DNA of 64,000 nucleotides, taken from the NCBI GenBank assembly GCA_024803745.1, contig JANJXV010000037.1, forward strand, positions 7,217,501 to 7,281,500, given 5' to 3'. This stretch comes from Megascapheus bottae. Its lineage: Eukaryota; Chordata; Mammalia; Rodentia; Geomyidae. Positions 1-11,306 of this stretch are shown here, piece by piece (position 1 is the first letter of the stretch; each line of letters opens with the position of its first letter). Below the pieces are notes generated by a model. That model was given only the letters and a program-made list of their open reading frames with translations, was not told the origin of the DNA and did not search any database. The translations under genes and the position numbers were made by a program.

Positions 1-279
1 CTTGACCAATAGGAAATATAGCACGTATAGGTTTTATCAACTGCCATCTATCCTAGGGATATGCTCTAAAACCTGAGTGGCTACTTTTTTTGGTCCCACA
101 CTATCTTAGGCCTCATTTCTACTGCCTCGACACATAGGAGGGGAGGTATTTAGTCACAAAGGACGGAGTGTATTTTCCTTAACTATCTCAACAGAACAGT
201 ACAAATCTAGATCAAAGCTTACACTTTAGTAGCTACTACACCCATGCACATAACTTCTAGCTAATGAAAAGCAAAATGT

Positions 280-471
280 AGGGGTTGGGATTTTGGCCTA
301 GTGGTAGAGTGCTTGCCTAGCAGGCATGAAAACCTGGGTTCAATTCCTCAGTACCACATACAGAGAGAAAACTGGAAGTGATGCTGTGGCTCAAGTGGTA
401 GAGCTGTAGCTTCAAAAAAGCCAAAGGACAATGCTCAAGCCCAGAGTTTAAGTCCCAGGACTGGCAAAAAA
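280..471 (+). mobile_element. IDL-Geo dimeric SINE with target-site duplication
   Basis: The left monomer is tRNA-Ala/ID-like, with A-box-like TGGCCTAGTGGTAGAG and B-box-like GGTTCAATTCC. The right Geo monomer starts near 370 and ends in CCCAGGACTGGC plus an A tail. A 13-bp direct repeat (AAAAGCAAAATGT) flanks it at 267-279 and 472-484, which shows retrotransposition by the LINE-1 machinery. This family is known from geomyoid rodents. Non-autonomous, no protein. Confidence 0.93.
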
Positions 472-484
472 AAAAGCAAAATGT

Positions 485-2640
485 TTTCCAGGTATATAAA
501 TGTATACCAGCTTTCAGGTGTAGTGTGAAAAACGAATCTAAAATATCTCAGTAATGTTTATATGGATTCCATGCTAAAAAAATAACTTGGACATACTGGA
601 TTGACTAAAATGTGAAAAATTAAACTTTTCTGTTTCCACTAAGAAAAGTTAAATTACATACATAGCTCTCACTGAGACCAGAGGACAGGGATTTCTTCAG
701 CTATTGGTTCATAATAGATGCCTGAATCATTCCTTTGGCCTATCTGGACTCAACAAGCAAGAGGCTCATGATCATTTCGAAAGTTTTACCAGGCATGAGA
801 GCTGGGGCCTGTTCTGTACTGATTTCAGATAGTCACATTTCCTTACACTAGGCAGAGGGGGGAGGCCCAGTCCCTAAAAGGATAAAAGTGTTTCTCAAAG
901 CCAAGTTACATAATTTTTTTTCTTTCTTTCTTTCTTTTTTTAAAGAAAGTTTGACAAATTCACACTGATTTCAGCACCAGGAATTCTGCCAGTTTGGCAT
1001 TTCTAGCCTGAGTTTTCTCTCTGATCTGAGGTACAAAGTTTCTGGACTCTGTAAATTTTCTTTCCTGCTATAGTACTTGTGACCTGTTTGGAAAGGTTAC
1101 AATCAAGAACCTAAAACTAGTGCAGGGAGATTGCAATGTGAGGTAGGAGGAAATTTGTGCAAATGAAAACAAAATAGAACCAAATAGGAAAAAAAAAATC
1201 CCCAGGAGTTTCCTTCAGTTTCCTTTTGCAAACTTCCCCCTCTCTAGGAGATAGTGCTCTTAGACTACAGAGCACTCTGTGCTGTGGGCCAAGGCCCTCT
1301 TTCCCACCTACTATCAGCTAAACTCCTGCCAGGTAATCAGTGGCTTTCCTGACTACTCTACCAATTATTCTTTCTCCAACATTACTCCAGGCCTTCTAGG
1401 CCACGTGCAGTGGCTCAAGAAGAGTTTGCTGCTTTTCTGTGTGTCTGAGAGGCTTCCTCTAATCCTCTCCTTCCACTTGGCAAAGCACTTTCAAAACACA
1501 AGAACAGGTTGGTTTTCTCTCTAAGCCTTGTCTAAACTCCAAGACTCCAAATGAGCCTCTGACTCCATGGATATGACATGTGAATTATACCCCATCTGCC
1601 AGATTCCTCAAGTTCTCTGTGTCACAGTTGGCAGTGCTTGGAAAGTCCCCAGGCCCATCAAAGGCAGGTAGTATGTGCCTCTGGAATGAATAAAGGATTA
1701 AGTAAATGAATGCATAGGCCCTGTTGTTTCCAGTGTAAAAGACTGGAGTTATTTTAATAACCAAACTCAATTTTTTTTCTTTTTTAATGGGGAAACAGTC
1801 TCTTCACATTTGATCTTCTGAGCCTCTATATAAGACTTCATTGAGATGATGTATTGCTCCATCTTTAATTTACGCTTCATTCTATTTTATTAAGAAGTAA
1901 TCAGGAGGCATGCTAACGAGGCAGTCTGGTGACACTGGTGATGGATGCTCCAATGGGATCCATTATCAATCAGTACCTACAACACATACTTGGATTTTCT
2001 GGTCAAAGAGTCAGACAAGTGTGGATTCATTCATCTACATTCTGTTATGCAGACTCCCAATGGATCAATAAAATGCATTCCCTAGAAGGTTTGGAAAATG
2101 GAAATTCTAGTTCCATAACCATGGGTGGGAGGGTAGGGGGGGAAACAGGGATAAAATCAATTGGCCCAGACTTAGGTGAAGGATATGACTTTGCCTTTTA
2201 TAAAGACCCCAAAGCATACAGTTATTTGCTTACAGATCTTACATAGGATAGATTATGACAAGCATCAGTGAAAAAAATGAAATAAAATTACTTTCTCTTC
2301 ATGCCTTCAGTAACAGACTATAAGCTTCCTTGACCATTCTGCTTACTAAACAATGATTATCACCATAAGAAAGTATTCCATAAATATTTTCAGCCAATCA
2401 GTTAAGAGAATAACAGTTGCATGTGAGGTAGAACAGTCCTGTTATCAAAATAGTACCCTAATTAATAGTACCTATCTAGTTAGGGTAGTGCTGATAGCAA
2501 CTCATAACTGGTAAACATTTCCTCTTCTATAAAACTTCACTGACCCAATGATATGGTTTGACTATAGCATTCTTGAATGTAAAATTGAGATATGCTTCAA
2601 GTCAAGAAAAAGCCAAAAAGAATGATGCAAATTGTTTCAG
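485..2640. other. AT-rich non-coding stretch, nothing recognised
   Basis: I see no gene, no clear repeat family and no RNA gene here. The only simple sequence is a short TTTC-rich pyrimidine run at 913-941. The open frames of 60-105 codons at 1279-1524, 1929-2246 and 1585-1770 (minus) resemble no protein I know and are what chance gives. Confidence 0.5.
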
Positions 2641-2646
2641 TTGCCC

Positions 2647-2670
2647 AAACTAAACTAAACTAAACTAAAC
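2647..2670. repeat. (AAACT)n short tandem repeat
   Basis: Four to five perfect copies of the pentamer AAACT. Confidence 0.9.
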
Positions 2671-3025
2671 ACATGAAATTATGTTTTTGCAAAATGATCG
2701 TACTGGAGGGTTGTTGAAAGAATTCATCAGATAAGAACATGATACAGATAGAAGACAGCCATGCGTGCAGCTCTGTATATGACTACCTTTCTCTCTTTCT
2801 TCTCTTTTGTCTTTCTTCCCATTGAATTCACATGGTCCCAAAAAATGGTGTGCCAAGTTTTGGGGTGAGTTCTTTCAACTCTTCAAAATCATTTTGAAAC
2901 CAAGAATTTTGGAAAGCAATTGTTTTCCTCCCCAAGAGGAAAAGAGAGTTGTACCCTGCTTGGTGACAGAGTTATGGCTGGTTACTCTGTTTAACCAATG
3001 CATTTAGCTCAAACAAATGAGCTCT

Positions 3026-3077
3026 GGAAGGAAGGAAGGAAGGAAGGAAGGAAGGAAGGAAGGAAGGAAGGAAGGAA
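3026..3077. repeat. (GGAA)n microsatellite
   Basis: About 13 tandem GGAA units without interruption. It explains the apparent Ser/Phe/Leu/Pro-rich open frame on the minus strand. Confidence 0.97.
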
Positions 3078-3910
3078 ATGGAAGATAAGGATGTCAAAAA
3101 AGAGAAAGTAAGAAGGAAGAGAAAAAAGAAAATCTTTAATAATAAATTTGCAAAGAGACAGTTACTAGAAAACAGACTTCCCATCACACAACCCCTGCTG
3201 CCTTTGCAGGCAAGGTTGCCTGGCTCAGCAAATTTGGAACAGCTTTCATAACTAACAGATCAGACTTTATTAAGGGAGTCCTTTGTTCTCAGCCTATTTC
3301 TCAGAATCATAGTACAGGATGAGGGAGCTTCAAATAGATCTTGAGAATTGAATCTTGAATGAACCAGATGGACTGGAGAGTTATCAGACTCAAAGCTATC
3401 AGTTTTAAGCTTGATTTGGCCCAGTTTATCCTCATAAAGAGATTAAAAATGTTAATGAAATATTGTCTGTGCATGTGAATATGTATTGAACATCTAGGAG
3501 ATGGGTTTGATGAGCAATATAAAGTGGGAGAATAATCTATTAATTAACTCCATGCCATACCCCACATGTGTGTCCTGATGTTATAAGAATGTGCAGAGCC
3601 AGCACAGACAGAGCAAGAAATATTAACGATGTGGAGAGGGGAGGGCTTTCAGAAGAACAAATACGACTGAGAAGCTATCTCAACACACACAGTGGTAAAC
3701 AAATGCGGTGACACTCAGACATGAAATGGTAGAAATCTCCTGGAAACTCATCAGTCTGTACAAAGTAGGAATATCAGTTTCCAATGGAGAGAATCTGGAA
3801 GAGACAACCCTACCATGTCATTGTTATTATTGTAGCCTTGGTTTGGGTTGTTTTTTTCTTTTTGTTTTATTTTACTGTCATTTTCTAACAAAGGAATCTA
3901 GAGATCCCTA

Positions 3911-3927
3911 GAGAAATCACTCATCTT
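3911..3927. repeat. Left target-site duplication of the inverted L1
   Basis: GAGAAATCACTCATCTT recurs with one mismatch (T to C) at 5259-5275. The two copies bracket the L1 fragment at 3928-5258 exactly. Confidence 0.9.
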
Positions 3928-5258
3928 TTTTTATTGTAATTAATAGAAGGGTTACATTATATTCACCAGATAGAAGGTGCATTACTTCACATACATTGAT
4001 ACCCTCTCTCATGTCTTGGTCCCCATTTCCGTCCTCCCCACCCCCACCCCTCATCTTGTTTTCCCCCCTTCCCTATCCAATTTCAAATAACCAAATACAA
4101 ATATATCCAATATATCAGATAACAAAGTGAGATACTGTAATAATATGAGATAACCAAGGGACAGCAAAAGAGATGAGAGATAACATAGTACATTAAGGAT
4201 AACAATCACTCATTATATGGCTTTTGTTTCTATATCCTAGAGGTCCTTTCATTTAGCATCATACCGTATGGCCCTATGTGTCTAGGTTTTGCTCTATTGC
4301 AAATCTCTGCTAGGAGAGCTCACCTGCAGAAAACTAAAGTTGGATCCTTCTTTGTCACCCTGCACTAGAATTAACCCCAAATGGATCAAAGACCTCGAGG
4401 TAAAAGCCGACACACTGAAAACTTTACAAGAGGGAATCAGAGAAACACTAGGCCTCCTTGGCACAGGTCGAAACTTTCTTAATAAGGTCTAAGAATCACA
4501 ACAAATCAGAGAAAGGCTGGATTAAACTGCAGAGCTTTTGTAGGGCAAAGGACATAGCTAGTAAACTAAAGAAAAAGCCTACGTAGTGGGAGAAGATCTT
4601 CACAACCATACAAGGGACAAAGGCCTCATATCTAAAATATATCAACAGCTCAAAAAATTGAATCACTCCAAGACTAGTCTCCAAAGAAACAACCATCCCA
4701 TTAAAAGAAATGCTCGACATCTCTGGCCATAAAAGAAATGGAAATCTAAACAACCCTAAGATTCCACCTCACTCCAGTTAGAATGGCCATGATCAAGAAA
4801 AAGTAATAACAACAGATGCTGGAGGGGATGTGGCCAGGAGGGATCACTACTACACTGTTGGTGGGAGTGCAAACTTATTCAACCACTATGGAAAGCAGTA
4901 TGGCAGTTCCTCAAAAGACTAAACATAGAGCTCCCCTATGACCCAGCAATTACACTACTTGGCATTTACCCAACCGTCCAGAAACAAGGACATACTAAAT
5001 CCACTAGCACAATGATGTTCATTGCAGCACTATTTACCATAGCAAAGATATGGAACCGACCCAGATGTCCCTCAGGTGATGAGTGGATCAACAAGAGGTG
5101 GTATTTATACACAATGGAATTCTATGCTGCTGTCAGAAAGAATGACATTGCCCATTTGTTAGAAAATGGAAAGATTTAGAAAAAATCATATTAAATGAAG
5201 AAAGCCAGACTCAAAGGAACATAGGCTCAATGGTTTCTCTCATTTGTCACATAATCAG
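3928..5258 (-). mobile_element. LINE-1 3' fragment with 5' inversion (twin priming)
   Basis: From 3928 to about 4321 the plus strand shows the reverse complement of this genome's L1 3' UTR (compare 33365-33724): a T-run, then the complement of the conserved CTTCTATTAATTACAATAAA tail. From about 4322 to 5258 the orientation flips and the end of ORF2 reads in the plus direction, with the C-terminal region around 4810-5100 matching 32880-33190. Both parts lie inside one pair of 17-bp target duplications, so this is a single insertion on the minus strand whose 5' part was inverted during reverse transcription. The junction lies at a shared AGCTC. ORF2 is broken by frameshifts and stops; the element is dead. 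Confidence 0.93.
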
Positions 5259-5275
5259 GAGAAACCACTCATCTT
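5259..5275. repeat. Right target-site duplication of the inverted L1
   Basis: GAGAAACCACTCATCTT pairs with 3911-3927 with 16 of 17 bases identical. Confidence 0.9.
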
Positions 5276-5756
5276 AAAAGGGCCCAAAATGAATCCTAGC
5301 ACAGGAAATTTACAAAAGGAGGTTATAGAAAGAACATAAAAGCCCACTGAAAATGCCCCTAATGGCCAAAGGTAGGTGAGTTCTAGCGACCAAAGACTGA
5401 AGTTAAACTATAGCCCAAGATATAAAAGAAGTTTCCATAAGTCCAGACTTCCATTATGAGTAAGAGAGACAAAGAATCTGTGTAGAAGAATTCCAAGTAA
5501 TTTATGTAGATTCTGTCAAGGAGCTGGAGCTTAAGTGTGAGCCATAGAATGAAAACTTAGAAGTTACTGGTACCTCATTCAGGTACTCTGCAGTAACATC
5601 AACAGTGATACATCATTCTAATAGCACATACAATGACCATGATATAGTGTAAACAGGACTTCCTGTGATCTTTCTGAAAAAAAGATGAGTAGCCCTAGTA
5701 AAATCATAAGAAAAATAGTAAAGAAACTACACATGGAAGGACATTCTATGCAATGC
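5276..5756. other. Non-coding stretch, nothing recognised
   Basis: Unique-looking AT-rich sequence between the inverted L1 and a SINE fragment. No gene or repeat family recognised. Confidence 0.45.
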
Positions 5757-5848
5757 TTTCCTGCCCAGGTTGATTGTAAATTGTGATCCTCAGATCTCAG
5801 CTTTCAGAGTGACTAGAATGACAGGTGTGACCCACCAGCACCCAGCTG
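5757..5848 (-). mobile_element. B1-like SINE left-monomer fragment
   Basis: The plus strand shows the complement of the 7SL-derived left half: CTGCCCAGG, TGATCCTCAGATCTCAG and GTGACCCACCAGCACCCAGC. The right monomer is missing. Old and diverged. Confidence 0.75.
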
Positions 5849-6237
5849 AAGTGTCATTCTTTACTTGAAATCTCTCTGGACTTTGAGCAGCTTGGACTGG
5901 CATTTTTTTGTCTGTGACTGTACTGTACCCATAGATCGAGAGTTCGTTTCCACTAATTGCCTGCGGGGACTTCGAATTTCCAGGTTATCTGTTTATGCTA
6001 TTCGCACTGTTTGGATATTCCTTTATGTGATCCTGGCCAAGTTTCCTTCACCTAAGATTCAGAACCCCCTGGATATGGAGTTTCTCCTGTACTGTTTCTA
6101 GCCTTATCACTCTACTGAGAAGTCTTCTTTGTCATAAATCAAACAGTTCTTTTTTTCCTATGTTCCATTGTATCACTACTTGATCATGTCATTATCCAAA
6201 TCCACCTCTAATCTTTTCTTTTTCTTTTTCTTTTATG

Positions 6238-6444
6238 TTGATCATGGGACTTGAACTCTGGGCCTGGGTGCTGTTCTCTTCAGCTCAGGGCTAGCACTCT
6301 ACTACTTGAGCCACAGTGCCACTTCTGGTTTTCTGGGGGTTAATTGGAGATAGGAATCTCATGGACTTTGATGCCTGACTGGCTTTGTACCATAATCCTC
6401 AGATCTCATCATCCTGAGTAGCTAGGATTACAGGCATGAGCCTA
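6238..6444 (-). mobile_element. B1-Geo dimeric SINE
   Basis: In minus-strand reading, a 7SL/B1-like left half (GGATTACAGGC and CTCAGATCTCA in complement form) is followed by TTAATTGGAGATA linker sequence and a Geo-like right half (CTACTACTTGAGCCACAGTGCC in complement form). About 20% diverged. Confidence 0.88.
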
Positions 6445-6446
6445 TA

Positions 6447-6570
6447 AAGGCAGTGGCTAAGAGCATAGATTCCAAATTGTCTGGGATTCAATTCAGGACC
6501 TGCTACATCCTAGCTTGGCACTTGCACAAGTTACCTGTGACTTCATTTCTTCTATAAATGGCAGATGATG
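6447..6570 (+). mobile_element. MIR SINE fragment
   Basis: GGCAGTGGCTAAGAGCATAGA, then a GGGATTCAATTC segment and CTTGCACAAGTTACCTGTGA, follow the order of the mammalian-wide MIR element (tRNA-related head and core). Ancient and shared by mammals. Confidence 0.75.
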
Positions 6571-7422
6571 CAACCTCTAAGAACAGAGAGTGGTGAAAAA
6601 AGATGAGCTCAGGGAATTTTTAGGACCAAAAATTTTTAAGACCCATCATCATTCTGCAGAGCTAGATACATGTTAATATACATTTTTTTCCGAAACAACA
6701 ATAAGAAGTGTAAATCATGGGCTCTGGATGGTTATGATGTGTTGGGTCAGTGTAGATTCATCAGTTCTACCAATTTGAGAACAGGTGTTGGAGATGGAAG
6801 AAGGAGGCCACAAGTGGATATACAAACTCTAGCCACACTGTCCTCTCAGGTGGCTGTGCTCAAAAATTTAAGCGCTAAGAAATAAAATAAACTGCATATT
6901 GTGGTGTCTTGAAAAGATGGACAGGAATTGATTTCTTTACACAACCTCCTTCGCAAATAAAGAGGTTTGATTCCCCTCCCAGTCCAATGTGAATGTATTC
7001 ATTGAGTTCCTTCTAACAGAATAAAAGAGAAGTGTGTATGCTTCCTCCCTCCTCTTTCCCTTAGATCACTCACTCATCCCTAGAAAGAGGTACACGTAGC
7101 AAGACCTGAGCCTTCCAAGAGGTAACTAGGAGAGATTAAATGACTCATGTGTGCAAAATTATTAGATGATTAGCTGGATTGCGGTGGATAGTATGACAGG
7201 GATAACAATTGAAGTTGTTGTTCTAAAACATTTTAAGCATGCAGAGAGACGTAGCAAGTGCCATAACCCCTTTACTCTTATTTATTAATGGTAACAATAG
7301 CCATATTTTCATAGTTTATGAAAAAACTTACATAGTTGAAGCCCCCATATCTACCCTTTCTGCATCCCATTCTGATCTGTCCCTTTATAAGCACTATAAA
7401 ATTATTTACATATAAGTAGTTA

Positions 7423-7450
7423 TATAATGCCAAATTATATTGGCATTATA
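7423..7450. repeat. 11-bp perfect inverted repeat, 6-base loop
   Basis: TATAATGCCAA at 7423-7433 and its exact complement TTGGCATTATA at 7440-7450 enclose ATTATA. No T-run follows, so it is not a terminator-like signal. Function unknown. Confidence 0.85.
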
Positions 7451-7749
7451 GAGAAAAGAAATCTCCAAGATCATTGTACAGATTAGTGACCTGGTGATAA
7501 TCATATAGTGGGGCTGGGACTTTAAGAGTTTATAGTAGCCTAGAGTGACAAATTGTTTGCTCTGTTGACCTTTTTCACATACTTTTTTCATATTTCTTAG
7601 AGAAACTACTATCCTAGTCTATGAGATTGTCAGTTGTTCTCTCACCAATGAGGAATAGAGCCCCAAGACAGGGGTTTGTTTTTTGTTTGTTTGTTTGAGT
7701 TTTTTTGGTTCACTGGTTTTGTTTGTTGATTGGTTTTTGTTGTTGTTGT

Positions 7750-7852
7750 TTGCCAGGCCTGGGGCTTGAACTCACAGCCTGGAAACTGTCCTTGAGGATT
7801 TTTGCTCAAGGCTAGCGCTCTGCCATTTGAATTGCAGCACCACTTCTGGCTA
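7750..7852 (-). mobile_element. Geo right-monomer fragment of a dimeric SINE
   Basis: GCCAGGCCTGGGGCTTGAAC through CACCACTTCTGGCT is the complement of the Geo monomer. The left monomer is absent (5' truncation). T/G-rich sequence (TTTG/TTG repeats, 7679-7749) sits where the A tail should be, on the minus-strand 3' side. Confidence 0.82.
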
Positions 7853-8417
7853 AAGACTCAGTTTTTGTCAATCATAGTACAATAGTCCTTGGTACATAAT
7901 GATTGGATCAGGGGAGCCAATTATAATCTGCGGTGGAGAAAATTAACATTTTTTATTTCTTTAATGCCATGTGCCTAAAATCTGCCCTTTTCCTTGTTGT
8001 TGGCTTAATCCAGGTTGCCTTACTTTTACAGGCCTTGCAATGAAGTCCTGACTCTTGTTTTTAGTTCCTTAAAGTCTGCCATAGATATGTTATTCTAAGT
8101 CTAATTAAAAATGATGTTCACAATGATGCCATAGAAATGCCATTACCATTGGGTTTAGGACCAATAGCAAGAGAAGATGTGGTCAGAATTATAATGTAGC
8201 ATTTTTCTTCTCAAAGGTATTTCACCTGTCATCCATGCATGTGATAAATATTTACCAGGTTCCTTGTATATGCTAGATGAAAGAATAGCGAAAGGACTTA
8301 GAGGTAATATGATAGTTTCCTGGATATTTTATATGAAATTAATAACAATCATTCTACATAGACCTCCATTAGTAAATTACACATATTTTAATTCCTAGAA
8401 TAAAAAGACTAAAAAGC

Positions 8418-8576
8418 AAGACGGTAGTTTGGCCTAGTGATAGAGTGCTTACCTAACATACATGAAGACTTGGGCTAGATTCCTTGGCACCACAAACAAA
8501 GAAAAAAGCTCTAATTGTGAGAAAGCCCAAGGACAGTACTCAGGCCCTGAGTTCAAGCCCCAGGATTGGTAAAAAG
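8418..8576 (+). mobile_element. IDL-Geo SINE, first of a nested pair
   Basis: The left monomer begins at TTTGGCCTAGTGATAGAG. The right monomer is internally shortened and ends in CCCAGGATTGGT plus an A-rich tail. The target copy AAAAAGACTAAAAAGC lies at 8402-8417. The matching right copy was later split by the second SINE, leaving AAAGACTA at 8581-8588 and the complete copy at 8775-8789. Confidence 0.88.
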
Positions 8577-8588
8577 AAAAAAAGACTA

Positions 8589-8774
8589 GAGCCGGGAGTT
8601 TGGTAGAGTGCTTGCCTAGCATGTACAAAGACTGGGGTCTGATTCCTTGCTACCACATACATAGAAAAAAGACGGAAGTGGTGTTGTGGCTCAAATGGTA
8701 GAGCCCAAGGACAGTAGTCAAATCCTGAGTTCAAATCCCAGGACTGGCAGTAAAATAAAATAAAATAAAGAAAC
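8589..8774 (+). mobile_element. IDL-Geo SINE inserted into the first SINE's target repeat
   Basis: Left monomer GCCGGGAGTTTGG, with about 8 bases missing after it compared with other copies; Geo monomer with a deletion after GGTAGAG; A-rich tail (TAAAA)n at 8751-8770. AAAGACTA stands on both sides (8581-8588 and 8775-8782), so it duplicated part of the older SINE's target site. Confidence 0.88.
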
Positions 8775-8954
8775 AAAGACTAAAAAGCCAATAGGGGAAC
8801 TCAATATATTTTTTGAGTATCCCAAAAGAAATGGGAAAAAATGAATAGAGGATTGAAGAGAGACATAACAAGAAAATTCTGTTAACCCGACCTTAACCAA
8901 TAATTGCATCTAATAGACTGAGCTTCATATACAAAATAATCCTATTTGTTTGCT

Positions 8955-9725
8955 GGCTACAAGATGCATACTTTAACTACAAATTTATGTTGAAAGTAAA
9001 AGAGGAGGAAAATATACCCCAAAATGCAAAAAGTACACATAAGAAGTCTAATGTGGCTATAAGTAATATCAACCAGGGTGATGAAGGTATACATTTCATA
9101 ATAAATAATAAAAGCATCATGACAACAAGATGACACAGCAAGTATAAATATGGACTAACCAAACACCAGAAATTCAAAATACATGAGGCAAAAGTTGAAA
9201 GAAGTAAAGACAAAATTAGACAACACTCACAACTATAATTGGGGATCTTAACCTTCCTCATGCAGTAATTGACAGAATAAGTAGACAAGCAGATCATAAT
9301 TGAAAGGGTATGTCATTACATAACATCCCCACACATCACCAATCACATTGACATCACATGACACCATTGCAGAAATATATTTTCACCCCATGCAATGGTA
9401 TGTTCACCAAGGCACATCATATTTTAAATTACAAAACAAGTCACAAGGCATTTTAAAAACTGAAAATACATTATTTAACTACAATGAAATTAGTTCATAC
9501 ATGAAGAGTAATCAGATACCAGAAAATCTCCAAATATTTTAGGAATAGACATATTTTCAAGTGAAATAGAGACCAGAGGAGAAATGAAAAGGGAAATTAG
9601 CAATTTTTTCAAAATGAAAACTAAAGAAATTCAGCATATCAAAATTCATGTGATGACACTGGAGTAGCATTTAGAAGGAAATTTATTAATTTAATATAAA
9701 CAAAATGATGGAAATTATTTAATCT
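8955..9725 (+). mobile_element. Ancient LINE-1 ORF2 fragment (L1M-like)
   Basis: The order of segments follows mammalian L1 ORF2 between the endonuclease and reverse-transcriptase regions: AACTACAAATTTATGTTGAAAG, then AAAATACATGAGGCAAAAG, ATAATTGGGGATCTTAACC, CACCAAGGCACATCATATTT, GAAAATCTCCAAATATTTTAG and TAGAAGGAAATTTATTAAT. Stops occur throughout, so no protein is made. Divergence is far higher than in the two L1 copies at 3.9 and 31.4 kb, so this is a pre-rodent subfamily. Confidence 0.82.
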
Positions 9726-9833
9726 TGGTAAATTTAAGTCTATGTAAAAATGTTTTTAAATAATTTAAATGTCAACATTAGAATAAAAACAGTGATCTAC
9801 AGCTATATCTTAAGACACACAAATGATTTAAAT

Positions 9834-10056
9834 ATGAGTGGTTTGTGCCTATAATCCTAGCTACTCTGAAGGCTGAGATTTGAGGATGACAATTCAAAGC
9901 CAGCCTGTGTGGGACAATTCATGAAACCCTTAACTCCAATTAACCACGAAAAAACTAAAACTTGAAGTGGAGCTTTGGCTTACATGCTACAGCACTGGCC
10001 TTGAGCAAATAAGCTTAGGGACAGTGCCCAGGCTCTGAGTTCAAGCTCCAGAAGCA
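9834..10056 (+). mobile_element. B1-Geo dimeric SINE
   Basis: A 7SL-derived left half (GTGCCTATAATCCTAGCTACTC) is followed by CTCCAATTAACCA linker and a Geo-like right half ending GAGTTCAAGCTCCAGAAGC. Its tail has become the (AC)n run that follows. Confidence 0.87.
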
Positions 10057-10058
10057 AT

Positions 10059-10082
10059 ATACACACACACACACACACACAC
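10059..10082. repeat. (AC)n microsatellite
   Basis: Eleven to twelve AC units, then CACAC again at 10086-10095. It sits at the 3' end of a SINE, a usual birthplace for microsatellites. Confidence 0.95.
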
Positions 10083-10094
10083 TTTCACACACAA

Positions 10095-10176
10095 AGCTGG
10101 AGGTAGGTCTCAAGTAGGTGGAGTGTTTGCCTAGCAAATGAGAGGCCCTGAGTTCAAACCCAAGTACTGACCAAAA
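10095..10176 (+). mobile_element. ID-like SINE monomer fragment
   Basis: AAGCTGGAGGTAGGTCTCAAG, then GAGTGTTTGCCTAGCAAATG and GAGTTCAAACCCAAGTACTG, resembles the right (ID-related) half of older B1-ID dimers. Confidence 0.65.
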
Positions 10177-10670
10177 GAGAAAAAAACTGGAATTATAATA
10201 CATAATTAAAATGTGTTTCCATTAATCTACGTTGATGTAATAAATGATTCATTGACAATTTAGAGCAAAGGCAAGTCTTCTAGACAAAGGAAATAAAAAT
10301 AATTTAGATCTGTATCCCTGAATTACTACTTTCAAATCAATCATAATTTCTTATTGATCATTCTGCTATAGGTTATTTGCCATGTTTTGAGGGGACTGCT
10401 ATTGTAACATGCTACAATATTTAAATGTATTCCATAAATACTTCACACATTTATCAGGACAAGTGCAAGGAAAATTCTTAAGGGAGAAATTGCTTCAATA
10501 AAGAGGTGAGGGAAGGAACTGAGCTGTGGTGCAAATACATCAGCAGCCTCTATCCGTCCTGTGGATGCCTCTAAACTAGAATGGGTCTTCAGCATCATGG
10601 ACAGAGAAGGCAAGTCCTCCGATACATACCATGGACATTCACTAGATGTGGGTTGTTTTCCAACAGCAGG

Positions 10671-10868
10671 TTGGCACATGCCTATAATCTCAGCTACTCC
10701 TGAAGTAAAAGTAGGAGGTTCACAGTGTGCAATGAGCAAGGGCAAAATAATGAAACCTTATCTCAAACACAAGCTAAAAGTGAATTACTGGGAGTGTGAT
10801 GGAACCGGTAGAGTGATCAGAAGGTCCTGAGTTCAAAACTCCAGTACTGCCCCTCAAAAAAAAAAAAG
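10671..10868 (+). mobile_element. Old B1-ID dimeric SINE
   Basis: B1-like left half (GGCACATGCCTATAATCTCA, then TGAAACCTTATCTCAAA) and an ID-like right half (GGTAGAGTGATCAG, GAGTTCAAAACTCCAGTACTG, A tail). It differs from B1-Geo in its right half and is more diverged. Confidence 0.7.
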
Positions 10869-11035
10869 TCAAGGCATGTCCCTTCCCAGTTGTGAGTCTC
10901 CTTTCCCCTTCTTCACTGGTGTAATGGATTCTTCATGCTGCAAATAAGGTCTTGGAGAAGCCTTAACCAACCTCATCCTAGTGAGACCAATACCCCTCTT
11001 ATTATTCACAGACATACCTATCTTGACAGCTCTAT

Positions 11036-11064
11036 TGTGTGTGTGTGGGGGGGGTGTGCACGCA

Positions 11065-11113
<49 letters not shown>
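11036..11113. repeat. (TG)n microsatellite
   Basis: TG repeats interrupted by GGGGGGGG and GCACGCATGC, then about 22 pure TG units. Adjacent to the tail end of a minus-strand SINE. Confidence 0.97.
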
Positions 11114-11115
<2 letters not shown>

Positions 11116-11306
11116 CTGTCCCTGAGCTTTTGTACTCAAGGTAGTGCTCTACCACTTGAAGCACAGCTCCACCTCTGGATTTTTGGTGTTTAATTGTGAT
11201 AAGAATCTCACAGACTTCCTTGAAGGACCTGACTTTGAACTGTGGTCCTCAGATCCCAGCATCCTCAGTAGACAGGATTATGCGTCAGAGCCACCAGTAC
11301 CTGGCT
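11114..11306 (-). mobile_element. B1-Geo dimeric SINE
   Basis: In complement form: Geo half (CTCTACCACTTGAAGCACAG), linker TTTAATTGTGATAAGAATCTC and B1 half (CTCAGATCCCAGCATCCTC, GGATTATGCGTC). Confidence 0.86.
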
